From contig JAAYZI010000349.1 of assembly GCA_012514925.1 (NCBI GenBank), positions 1 through 11,124 on the forward strand: a stretch of DNA of 11,124 nucleotides. Reading direction: 5' to 3'. A program made the position numbers and the translations under genes. This document shows positions 1 to 6,303 of the stretch, piece after piece; within the stretch, counting starts at the first letter, position 1, and each line of letters starts with the position of its first letter. The notes under the pieces were generated by a model. That model saw only the letters and a list, made by a program, of their open reading frames with translations. It had not been told where the DNA came from and did no database searches. Source of the DNA: Deltaproteobacteria bacterium. GTDB lineage: Bacteria > Bdellovibrionota_C > UBA2361 > JAAYZI01.

Positions 1-60
1 GCTTACAGTCTGGGCGGTGAGCAAGACGACTTCTTGGCGTGGGCGTTGTGTCCTCTATAA
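1..60 (+). CDS. C-terminal end of an upstream gene (partial)
   Basis: Frame 1 is open from the first base and ends in TAA at 58-60, giving 19 residues (AYSLGGEQDDFLAWALCPL). The reading is acidic then hydrophobic and looks like a plausible protein tail, but it is too short to assign to a family. The strong terminator hairpin begins at 57 and overlaps the stop codon, which fits a gene ending here. Which protein it belongs to cannot be told from this window. Confidence 0.45.
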   Translation, partial: AYSLGGEQDDFLAWALCPL

Positions 61-91
61 AGCCGGGTGTGGTTGCACATTCCGGCTTTAT
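57..91 (+). terminator. Hairpin terminator of the upstream gene
   Basis: ATAAAGCCGG at 57-66 pairs perfectly with CCGGCTTTAT at 82-91. The stem continues inward as GTGTG (67-71) with CACAT (76-80), with one G-T wobble and base 81 bulged, closing on the loop GTTG. A T/A-rich stretch (TTATATTTATATG) follows. The position right at the preceding stop codon and the AT-rich tail fit an intrinsic terminator. The arms are AT-rich on both outer sides, so it could work in either direction. Confidence 0.75.
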
Positions 92-126
92 TTATATTTA
101 TATGTTGTGATTTGTTTTTATGTCTG

Positions 127-528
127 ATGTTTGAAATAGAAGCGCAGGTTACTCCGGATCATATCACACCTCCATACAATCACGTACATCACGCTACTGT
201 CCTTAGTTTTCTTGAGAGCGCTAGGGTTGAGTTCTTAAAGTATGTGGGGTTTCCAAATGACGAATTTTTGGCCAAGGGGTTATTTATGGTCATCACTGGT
301 ATAACTGTGCGGTATAAGCGGGAGGTGGTGGTCGGCCAGATTAGGGTCACCTGTGAAAATCCTCGAATACAGGGTAAGTTAGTACTGATTGAGCAGCGTA
401 TCTTTAACTCAAAGGGAAAGGTCGCTCTTGAAGCCTTAGTTGAATCACAGTTTCTGGACAAGTCAGCCGGAAGAGCGGTTAAGGTCCCTGATGATTTTAG
501 GGCTGCATTTGTACAAGCCGGAACCTGA
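127..528 (+). CDS. Hotdog-fold acyl-CoA thioesterase-like protein (4HBT/YbgC type)
   Basis: This 133-residue protein has the length and layout of the 4-hydroxybenzoyl-CoA thioesterase family, which hydrolyses acyl-CoA thioesters in the cytoplasm as a dimer or tetramer. The helix motif NHVHHATVLSFLESAR (residues 18-33) aligns with the family's GHVNNxxYxxxxExxR, and the beta-sheet portion (about 55-110) has the typical VRYKREVVVGQIRV and VALEALVESQF strands. The usual Asp three to four residues before the central His is absent: Pro15 stands at that place and the nearest acid is Asp11, so substrate or activity may differ. I chose the ATG at 127. The frame extends upstream to a GTG at 67, but that lies inside the terminator hairpin and would add an odd hydrophobic leader. 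There is no clear Shine-Dalgarno sequence. The gene stands alone after a terminator. Confidence 0.72.
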   Translation: MFEIEAQVTPDHITPPYNHVHHATVLSFLESARVEFLKYVGFPNDEFLAKGLFMVITGITVRYKREVVVGQIRVTCENPRIQGKLVLIEQRIFNSKGKVALEALVESQFLDKSAGRAVKVPDDFRAAFVQAGT

Positions 529-605
529 TTAAACTGATAAACACATACCTGTAGAAAGCCTGTAGATTTTTTTATTTTTGGCCTTAGTAATATCAGGGAG
601 TTACC

Positions 606-629
606 TTTACTTTCTCCGGAGAAAGTAAA
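606..629. repeat. 24-base perfect palindrome
   Basis: TTTACTTTCTCC (606-617) is followed immediately by its exact reverse complement GGAGAAAGTAAA (618-629), with no spacer. The absence of a loop and of a clean T-tract on either side makes a regulator binding site at least as likely as a terminator. As RNA it could still fold with a small central loop. It lies 78 bases after the thioesterase stop and about 120 bases before the rpmE promoter. Confidence 0.7.
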
Positions 630-751
630 AATGCACCGCCCCCCACCTGTAAAAAGTTAGATAACAGGTAACGGTAACCGTTCACGTACGGAATTGATTA
701 CACAAAATCCACAAGCCCCCTCGGTAGCGCACCAGAAACCTGGAGGTAGAG

Positions 752-780
752 TTGACATGCCCCGACAATTTTTATATGTA
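752..780 (+). promoter_or_regulatory. Sigma70-like promoter for rpmE-lgt
   Basis: A perfect -35 box TTGACA lies at 752-757. Two -10 choices follow: TATGTA at 775-780 with a 17-base spacer, or the closer match TATATG at 773-778 with a 15-base spacer. Transcription would start near 785-787, leaving a leader of about 55 bases before the rpmE start. The CTGCT/AGCAG inverted repeat at 783-809 overlaps the likely start site and could be an operator or an early leader hairpin. L31 genes are known to have autoregulatory leaders in several phyla; whether this is one is my inference only. Confidence 0.5.
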
Positions 781-842
781 AACTGCTGTTATTTAATCGA
801 AATTAGCAGCTACTAAATAAGCGCAAAGTGTAGGTGTACAAA

Positions 843-1079
843 ATGAAAGAAGGAATTCACCCCAAGTATCAAGAGGTAAAAGTAGTGTGTGGTGGCTGTG
901 GGGCAGAGCATGTTTTTGGGTCTACCAGGCCTGGGTTTGAGATTAACGTGTGTTCAGAGTGCCATCCGTTTTATACCGGCAAGCAGAAGTTTTTGGACAC
1001 TGAGGGACGTATCGACAAGTTCAAAGCGAAATACGCCAATGTTAAGCTGCAGAGCAAGCCCAAGAAAAGTGCGGCATAA
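843..1079 (+). CDS. rpmE: 50S ribosomal protein L31, zinc-binding type
   Basis: This 78-residue protein is a full-length L31 of the large ribosomal subunit, which bridges to the small subunit at the central protuberance. It opens with MKEGIHPKYQ, the standard L31 start, and carries the HPFYTGKQKF signature at residues 41-50. Cysteines 16, 19, 37 and 40 form two CxxC pairs, so this is the zinc-containing (C+) form rather than the zinc-free paralogue. The ATG at 843 is preferred because TAGGTG at 831-836 gives a Shine-Dalgarno site six bases upstream and the family begins exactly here; the in-frame GTG at 834 lies inside that site. The lysine-rich tail is normal. It is followed 65 bases later by lgt and probably shares its transcript. 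Confidence 0.96.
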   Translation: MKEGIHPKYQEVKVVCGGCGAEHVFGSTRPGFEINVCSECHPFYTGKQKFLDTEGRIDKFKAKYANVKLQSKPKKSAA

Positions 1080-1144
1080 TGCGAGTCGGGCACCACTTGT
1101 AGTGAAGTTAGTTTACTGAAGTTGGTTTTATACCCTGATCTTTC

Positions 1145-1924
1145 ATGATCCCTCAACTCTTTCATATTCCGTTCCCCCTTTTTGGGGACCTTAAAGTCAA
1201 TAGCTTTGGGTTGATGGTGGCCCTTGCTCTCTTGGCCGCGATTCAACTGATGTCTAGAAGTTTTGAAAGAAACGGTATTAATCCCGCGTTGGCAGATAAG
1301 TACGTATTAGGAGCCGGACTTAGTGGGCTGTTTGGCGCTCGAATCTGGTACATCTTGGAGCACTACTCGGACCTTAAGCACGACCTCCTGGGGGCATTAT
1401 TTAGCACGGCAGGGTTTACTTTTTACGGAGGTTTTATCTTTGCCGCCCTGGTTGTGATTGTCATGACCAAGAGAGATCGGATTTCGATTGGACTTATGGC
1501 GGATTCTTTCGGTCCGAGTTTGGCGTTGGGTTATGCGATCGGGCGTTTAGGATGTCAGCTCTCTGGAGATGGCGATTATGGAATTGCGACGGAAAGCCTC
1601 TGGGGCATGTCTTACGCTACAGGAGTGATCCCCACGCCTCCCGGAGAACTAGCGCTGCCCACTCCGCTTTATGAATCTTCGATCTGCATGGGAATTTTGT
1701 ATGTCCTGTTAAAGCTGGAGGTTCATCCTAAATGGCAGGTACCTTTTAAACGCTTTGGAGCCTATCTGGTGTTGATTGCGGCAGAAAGATTCGTAGTGGA
1801 GTTTTGGCGTATCAACCCGAAAGTGCTGGGCACTTTCTCAGAGGCTCAAGTGATCGCCGTCTTGTTGGTTCTTGTAGGCGGGTATCTGGTGTTTTCGCGG
1901 CGTCAGACAACTGTAACATCTTAA
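1145..1924 (+). CDS. lgt: Phosphatidylglycerol--prolipoprotein diacylglyceryl transferase
   Basis: Lgt is the inner-membrane enzyme that moves a diacylglyceryl group from phosphatidylglycerol onto the lipobox cysteine of prolipoproteins, the first step of lipoprotein maturation. At 259 residues with about seven hydrophobic segments it has the family size and topology. Visible motifs are IPFPLFGDLKVNSFGLM (8-24), GARIWYILEH (64-73), GFTFYGGF (90-97), the signature GRLGCQLSGDGDYG (133-146) with the essential Arg134, LPTPLYES (171-178) and ERFVVEFWR (214-222). Two departures from the E. coli protein stand out: Tyr94 where E. coli has His103, and GDGDYG in place of NGELWG. I believe both also occur in other lineages, so activity is expected. 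It follows rpmE by 65 bases and precedes the kinase-like gene by 15. The DUF4397 lipoprotein in this window is a predicted substrate. Confidence 0.95.
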   Translation: MIPQLFHIPFPLFGDLKVNSFGLMVALALLAAIQLMSRSFERNGINPALADKYVLGAGLSGLFGARIWYILEHYSDLKHDLLGALFSTAGFTFYGGFIFAALVVIVMTKRDRISIGLMADSFGPSLALGYAIGRLGCQLSGDGDYGIATESLWGMSYATGVIPTPPGELALPTPLYESSICMGILYVLLKLEVHPKWQVPFKRFGAYLVLIAAERFVVEFWRINPKVLGTFSEAQVIAVLLVLVGGYLVFSRRQTTVTS

Positions 1925-1933
1925 GCTTAAGAT
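1918..1933. repeat. 16-base perfect palindrome over the lgt stop codon
   Basis: ATCTTAAG (1918-1925) is followed directly by its reverse complement CTTAAGAT (1926-1933). It spans the lgt stop codon (1922-1924) and ends seven bases before the next start. It could form a weak hairpin that affects translation of the following gene, or be chance in an AT-rich junction. Confidence 0.4.
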
Positions 1934-1939
1934 CGGCCT

Positions 1940-3631
1940 ATGTCACAGCTCGTAGCCGGCGAGTCTCTAATCAGTGTGCTGGGCGTGGTGTATGTCCACA
2001 AAAAAACCTCAGACGGCGGGGATATTTATCTTACCAGCTTTGGTTTACCCCATGAAGAGCTTTTGGCGCTTGAGAATTGGTATGAGCCTAAGTGGTTTAA
2101 GGAGCGGCGTGAGCGGCTGTGCGGCACGAGTTCGGTTTATAAAGTGCCGACCAAACAGGTCTCGGGACGATCTTTGGAGTTGGTAGTTAAGAATTGCCGT
2201 GTAGGTGAAGATGTGCCATTTGAGACCCGCACTCTGATAGAATTCATTAACGCTGAGTTCAACAGTCCTTGGGAAGAGTTTGCCTTGGTAATGGAGATGC
2301 GCGAAGGTCGTTTCGGCTCTCCCTCGGTGCGCATCGCCACGCAGGAGCCACTGGCGATTTATGTCCCACCTGAGCGTATGCAGATCTGGCAAAGTGGACG
2401 TTCTCAATCCAAGATCAACCGCATTGTGGCACGTCATCCCGGAATTGATTTAGATATTTTGCGCCAGTACAAACTAATTTATGGATGGATAAAGGGTAAA
2501 AATGTTGTGCAGGTGCTTGAGGCCGTCGGCCAAAGCGGCGAGGACCTGAATCAAGCGCTCAAACCGCTATCTGAGAAGGCCATGTCCGACATGGAGCAGA
2601 AAGGTTTTGTGGTGGCGGATATGAAACCTGTGCACATTATTATCGGAGAGGAGGAGTTAAAGGTTGTAGAAAGTGCTGAAAACGGCCAGGCGGCCGCCGC
2701 CCTGTTAAATAATGCCGTGCAGCAGGGGAGGTTTTCAATCGTAGATTACGAGCTGCTGCTTAGAACTCCATCGTACGAAGAACAGGTATCTTTAACGCGT
2801 AGGCATTCGTATCATGAGGATCAGCGTGATCGTTTCTTGACGATGCCGTTGCCCGCGCATTTGCGGCACACCGAAGTGATGGGAGTGCCTTATGTTTTCG
2901 GTCACGCTGAAAGTACTGGGGGTAAGCTTTGGGTGGTGGGCGGAAACCCCAGGCTCTTTGATTATTTTTTGCCGGAACGTTGGCGGCGCACGCATGCCTG
3001 GAAGCTTTCCGAGCAAAGTGAGGTGTTTTATACTTTCACTAAGGACTATGTGCACATTGTTTGGAAGACTTCGCGGGTAGGGGAAGCTCCGGAGTGTGAT
3101 GATGGTAGCGCCCGCAGTAGGGCCGTGCGTGAGTTAGGTTATAACAGCCCGTTTGAGGAGTTTGCCATCGCTCACGATCTTAGTAATAAGGGCATTCCTA
3201 CCGTGTATATCCGCGCTATCTATGCGACCGGTTCAGTCAAGCTTGAGAGATCTGGAGATGCGCGGCGCTTCGAGTCACATGCATCTTGGGTGGGGCCGGA
3301 TGGCGAGCTGATTCTGCGAGAGGACCGAAACTACATTACGATTCGTGGCTATTTTAACGGGCTTGATAGCTGGGTGGCCAAGCAGCGCGGGCACCTCTGT
3401 AGGCCGTTCGACCTCGAACAAGCTGTAGGCAAGCAAGTCTTGAAGCAGGGGGAGGCGCAGGAGATCTATGCTCATACCCTAAAGCGCTTGGAGCGAGCCG
3501 GTTACGACGGCTCGCTGCTTGAGCACAATGATATCTTAGTGGCGCTTCATCCGGAGGGTAACCTGCTCCAAGATGAAAACGGACGGATTCATGCCCGCAT
3601 CTGCAACCTGGAGCTGATAAAGCGTAATTAG
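1940..3631 (+). CDS. Unrecognised protein: tandem kinase-like / pseudokinase-like duplication
   Basis: I do not recognise this 563-residue protein as a named family. It has no signal peptide or membrane segment and should be cytoplasmic. It is built from two diverged copies about 290-300 residues apart: GVVYVH (15-20) with GVPYVF (315-320), LVVKNCRVGE (81-90) with IVWKTSRVGE (373-382), NSPWEEF (108-114) with NSPFEEF (402-408), and IVDYELL (267-273) with ICNLELI (554-560). Copy 1 resembles protein-kinase-like folds: a VVK lysine (Lys84), an alpha-C-like EEF segment, a catalytic-loop-like ADMKPVHIII (226-235) with Asp227, and a DFG-like VDYE with Asp269. His232 stands where kinases have Asn. 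Copy 2 keeps Lys376 but has Leu526 and Asn556 in place of the two aspartates. I see no clear glycine-rich loop. The fold assignment is inference from motif order. It starts 15 bases after lgt with no obvious Shine-Dalgarno sequence, suggesting co-transcription. Confidence 0.6.
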   Translation: MSQLVAGESLISVLGVVYVHKKTSDGGDIYLTSFGLPHEELLALENWYEPKWFKERRERLCGTSSVYKVPTKQVSGRSLELVVKNCRVGEDVPFETRTLIEFINAEFNSPWEEFALVMEMREGRFGSPSVRIATQEPLAIYVPPERMQIWQSGRSQSKINRIVARHPGIDLDILRQYKLIYGWIKGKNVVQVLEAVGQSGEDLNQALKPLSEKAMSDMEQKGFVVADMKPVHIIIGEEELKVVESAENGQAAAALLNNAVQQGRFSIVDYELLLRTPSYEEQVSLTRRHSYHEDQRDRFLTMPLPAHLRHTEVMGVPYVFGHAESTGGKLWVVGGNPRLFDYFLPERWRRTHAWKLSEQSEVFYTFTKDYVHIVWKTSRVGEAPECDDGSARSRAVRELGYNSPFEEFAIAHDLSNKGIPTVYIRAIYATGSVKLERSGDARRFESHASWVGPDGELILREDRNYITIRGYFNGLDSWVAKQRGHLCRPFDLEQAVGKQVLKQGEAQEIYAHTLKRLERAGYDGSLLEHNDILVALHPEGNLLQDENGRIHARICNLELIKRN

Positions 3632-3646
3632 GTAACCGCTTACGTT

Positions 3647-6100
3647 CTAGCTATTGGCCAAGCGTTTGCCCGCCAAGCCAAGCACCAACAGCAGCGCGCA
3701 AAAATAAGTGGCCATGCCAACCGCTAAAACACTCTTAAATCCCCAAAACAGGGCGATAAACACCGCTAGGGCTGAGCCAACAACGGTCATATAACCGTTA
3801 ATGCCCCAAGCCCAGGCGACCATCTTGCTGCGTGTCTCTTCGTTTTGGCTAATCTGCTTGATAAGCTGGAGCCCCAGCGGAAAAGGCATGCCCATGGCGA
3901 AACCCAACGGAAGCAGTAGCGCCGAGGCAGTTAGGACCCGGCCTATAAAGCTAAGGTGAAGAAAGGTTTGAAACACTATCGGTGCAAGCAAGATCTCGGT
4001 CAAGATCGCCGCCAGCACTATTGGCAGTACGAATTTAAGCGACCGCGCGGGGCGATCAATTAATCTCTGCGAGAAAGTACTGCCCAGTCCTGCGCCAAGT
4101 AGTAGCGCCACCAAGGTGGTTGTGATTGAGTAGGCAGGGTTCCCAAGGAAAAGCACATAGCGCTTCATTAGGCATATCTCTATAACGATAAAGCCAAACC
4201 CTAGACATGCAAAGTAACCTAAGATGTGCTTAAAGCCTGAATTCTTAACCGTGCTTCTAGCCCAAAGGCCGAGCGGGCAGAGCACAAACAGGAATGCTAA
4301 AAGCGCCGATTCGGCCAAAATAACTAGGTACGGAAAGTCTCCGTTGGGAATCATTCCCCAGATCTTCTTACTCTCTTTGGAGCGAAACTCGAAGGGAATA
4401 TCCTTAGAGAGATTTTTACGTCCAAATTGCAGGTAGTGCTCCATAAATGGGCTGTTATCCGTAGCTGGGAACAAGTTTATACCAAGGGAGGTGTAGTACT
4501 CCTTCTGTTTGTCTTCAGGGGCGCTGATAACTCTGGAGTAAATACCTTGATGCCCTGGGTTGCTGGGGTCCCAGAGGGCGGTATATCGCTTGGGGCCAGG
4601 CAGGTTATTCATAAAAGCATAGACTTGCTCGATCTCACTCTTGGTCCAGGGACTTCGCTTCATGTAGAAGCCTTCGAAGTTTCTGCGCTCTCCCGGCATG
4701 ATTAGTAGGTGAGAGGCGGGATTTTCCACCCCCAACTCTCGTAGAGCCGCCAGAGCCGTCATAGCCACCCGCAGTGTGGCACCTCGATGTAGCGCCAAGA
4801 TTCCATTCGGGGTTAGTGCCTCAAAGAAGTCGCGGAAGGATTCTGTGGTAAGCAGGAAGGTCTCAGAGAGATTAAGCGCGCCTGACGCCATGGCTACCGG
4901 GGTGTAGTTGTTTACGAACTGGATGACGTCGTAGCTGCCTTTTGGCTGGCGGCGCAAAAAGGCGCGACCTTCATCATTAACAAAATTAACGCGCTCTTTC
5001 TTATAGAGATTGCCGATAAACTTTGAGAAGCGAGGTTTGTTTAGCAGTGAGACAATGGAAGGGTCAAGCTCCACTGCGTCTACGTGGCGCGCGCCGTGCG
5101 AGAGCGCAAAAAGTACCTCGAGGCCACCAGCAGGACCGATTACCATGACTTTAGGATCTTGTCCGGTCTTTAGTTCGTAAGCTGTGCCGATGCTTAACCA
5201 GCGTTTAGGCTTAAGCTTTTTGAGCTTACCGTCCCATGCATACATGCCTGATTCATTAGTGCCGCCATCGATCCAAATCTTACGGATATTATGTCTAAAA
5301 GTTGCAAAATCAACCCGCGATATAGTGCTCCAACGTGTAGCCAGGATCCCGCGTGGGCGATCAGCCGCGAATTTATAATCCCGTTTAGCGTTATGGAGCT
5401 GGATAGGAAAAATCTTTTCGTTCCAGTATGTGGCTGCTCCAAAAAGCAAGATGCATAGGGCCGCGGCAGCTTTCATCCAATTGCTCTGCTTGGCTGACAA
5501 AGTCAGGGCTGCGAGTGCAGCCAGCAGGGCGCTGGCCATAAGGGTGCCAACGCCTCCGAACCAGCCAATTACGGGAATAAGTAAGACTGAACCAACCGCC
5601 GAGCCGATAAGATCTGCGCCGTACAGTCTGGAGCTTCGTAGTGGATAGTCGTTTAGAATACGCGCAATGATCTGTCCTGCCACGAAAAATGGCAGTACGC
5701 ACGCAATGTACCAAGCCGCCAAGTAGGGATAATTTAGCCAGTCGCTGTTGAAGTTCCAAATTTTAAGTGGCACGAGCGAGATCACGAAGTAAGTGCCCAC
5801 CATGGCAAGCCCAAGGTACAAAGAGAGCTTGGCCAGTGAAGCGCGCTCGTTTGCAGGTTTTCGGGAAAGAGCTAAGTACACACCACTCAATCCAAAACCA
5901 AATAACGCCGACCCAACTACCATAAAGGCCATATGGCCCCAAAGTACCACGGCAAAGATGCGGGTAAGTGCCAATTGAAAGAGCAGGGTAGAGGAGGAGA
6001 TCAGAAAGATACCCAGATAAATGTGCGGTGCGGGGAGTGCTCCCGTTTCTGATTCGGGCGAGTCTTTAAGATCCTCAACACCACCTGAACGGGGGGTCAC
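3647..6100 (-). CDS. Multi-pass membrane protein with spermidine-synthase-like domain
   Basis: This 817-residue protein has a hydrophobic N-terminal block (about 27-220, six or seven helices), a soluble Rossmann domain (about 250-570) and a second membrane block (about 590-815). The soluble part has the S-adenosylmethionine-dependent layout of spermidine synthase and related methyltransferases: VMVIGPAGGLEVL (318-330), VELD (343-346), VNDEGRAFL (374-382) and YDVIQF (390-395). Homologues are usually labelled spermidine synthase, but the catalytic Asp expected just after the YDVI strand is replaced (FVNNYTP, 395-401), so aminopropyl transfer is doubtful. Substrate and role are unknown. The start is uncertain: the GTG at 6098-6100 is the only reasonable candidate before the first membrane helix, and its Shine-Dalgarno sequence is poor. 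The gene converges on the kinase-like gene with 15 bases between the stops. Confidence 0.75.
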   Translation of the reverse strand: MTPRSGGVEDLKDSPESETGALPAPHIYLGIFLISSSTLLFQLALTRIFAVVLWGHMAFMVVGSALFGFGLSGVYLALSRKPANERASLAKLSLYLGLAMVGTYFVISLVPLKIWNFNSDWLNYPYLAAWYIACVLPFFVAGQIIARILNDYPLRSSRLYGADLIGSAVGSVLLIPVIGWFGGVGTLMASALLAALAALTLSAKQSNWMKAAAALCILLFGAATYWNEKIFPIQLHNAKRDYKFAADRPRGILATRWSTISRVDFATFRHNIRKIWIDGGTNESGMYAWDGKLKKLKPKRWLSIGTAYELKTGQDPKVMVIGPAGGLEVLFALSHGARHVDAVELDPSIVSLLNKPRFSKFIGNLYKKERVNFVNDEGRAFLRRQPKGSYDVIQFVNNYTPVAMASGALNLSETFLLTTESFRDFFEALTPNGILALHRGATLRVAMTALAALRELGVENPASHLLIMPGERRNFEGFYMKRSPWTKSEIEQVYAFMNNLPGPKRYTALWDPSNPGHQGIYSRVISAPEDKQKEYYTSLGINLFPATDNSPFMEHYLQFGRKNLSKDIPFEFRSKESKKIWGMIPNGDFPYLVILAESALLAFLFVLCPLGLWARSTVKNSGFKHILGYFACLGFGFIVIEICLMKRYVLFLGNPAYSITTTLVALLLGAGLGSTFSQRLIDRPARSLKFVLPIVLAAILTEILLAPIVFQTFLHLSFIGRVLTASALLLPLGFAMGMPFPLGLQLIKQISQNEETRSKMVAWAWGINGYMTVVGSALAVFIALFWGFKSVLAVGMATYFCALLLVLGLAGKRLANS

Positions 6101-6219
6101 TGTTTCGAGGGATACAGCTAAGTTGCCGTTTGTTCCGAAATTTTTTCCATTTACGACCTTGCGTTTGTTATGATTGATAAAACGAGCTTTTACTCAAGCG
6201 TATGAATGGGGAGTATCCT
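6101..6219. promoter_or_regulatory. Gap upstream of the membrane protein gene, weak promoter-like elements
   Basis: The region must hold the promoter for the minus-strand membrane protein gene. On the minus strand TTGAGT (6197-6192) could be a -35 box, with CATAAC (6172-6167) a poor, widely spaced -10. On the plus strand TATGAT (6169-6174) resembles a -10 box without a good -35. None of these is convincing alone. Confidence 0.25.
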
Positions 6220-6303
6220 ATGTCATCATCCGAGGTCAAGCAACCCGCTTTGGTAATTTGTATTGTAATAATTGAGTCAGGCCAGGCGCTTAAGGACCGG
6301 TAG
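6220..6303 (+). CDS. Possible 27-residue small protein
   Basis: ATG at 6220 opens a 27-codon frame ending at TAG 6301-6303. A GGGGAG Shine-Dalgarno-like stretch (6208-6213) sits six bases upstream, and an earlier in-frame ATG lies at 6202. The peptide begins MSSSEVKQP, has a short hydrophobic core ALVICIVIIE and ends GQALKDR. The core is too short for a firm membrane helix. The frame stops exactly at the base before the convergent aminotransferase stop codon. I recognise no family. It may be a real small protein, a relic, or chance; the ribosome-binding site is the main reason to list it. Confidence 0.3.
   Translation: MSSSEVKQPALVICIVIIESGQALKDR

Larger units (their letters stand above)
529..842. 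other. Intergenic region between thioesterase and rpmE
   Basis: No convincing coding frame is present. From left to right it holds a short direct repeat (CCTGTAGA at 548-555 and 559-566), a T-rich run at 567-579 that may help end the thioesterase transcript, a 24-base perfect palindrome (606-629), a loose inverted repeat ACCTGT/ACAGGT (645-650 with 664-669), AACGGT-A-ACCGTT (670-682), a sigma70-like promoter (752-780), and an imperfect inverted repeat CTGCT/AGCAG (783-787 with 805-809) in what would be the start of the rpmE leader. Confidence 0.6.

Noticed and set aside
67..126. Upstream GTG start for the thioesterase, adding a 20-residue hydrophobic leader
   Set aside because: The GTG lies inside the terminator hairpin, has no ribosome-binding site, and thioesterases of this family are cytoplasmic without leaders.
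548..566. Direct repeat CCTGTAGA, two copies 11 bases apart
   Set aside because: Only two short copies with no spacer structure; not a CRISPR array or a convincing regulator site.
1094..1134. Small hairpin CACT/AGTG and a TGAAGTT direct repeat after rpmE
   Set aside because: The stem has only four pairs, there is no proper T-tract, and lgt follows closely, so neither a terminator nor a repeat element is supported.
2045..2437. Antisense open frame of 130 codons inside the kinase-like gene
   Set aside because: It lies wholly within a long, internally repeated plus-strand protein and shows no recognisable motif of its own.
5391..5759. Open frame of 122 codons overlapping the membrane protein gene on the same strand
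   Set aside because: It is out of frame with a clear multi-helix protein and its Arg- and Cys-rich reading looks like shadow coding.
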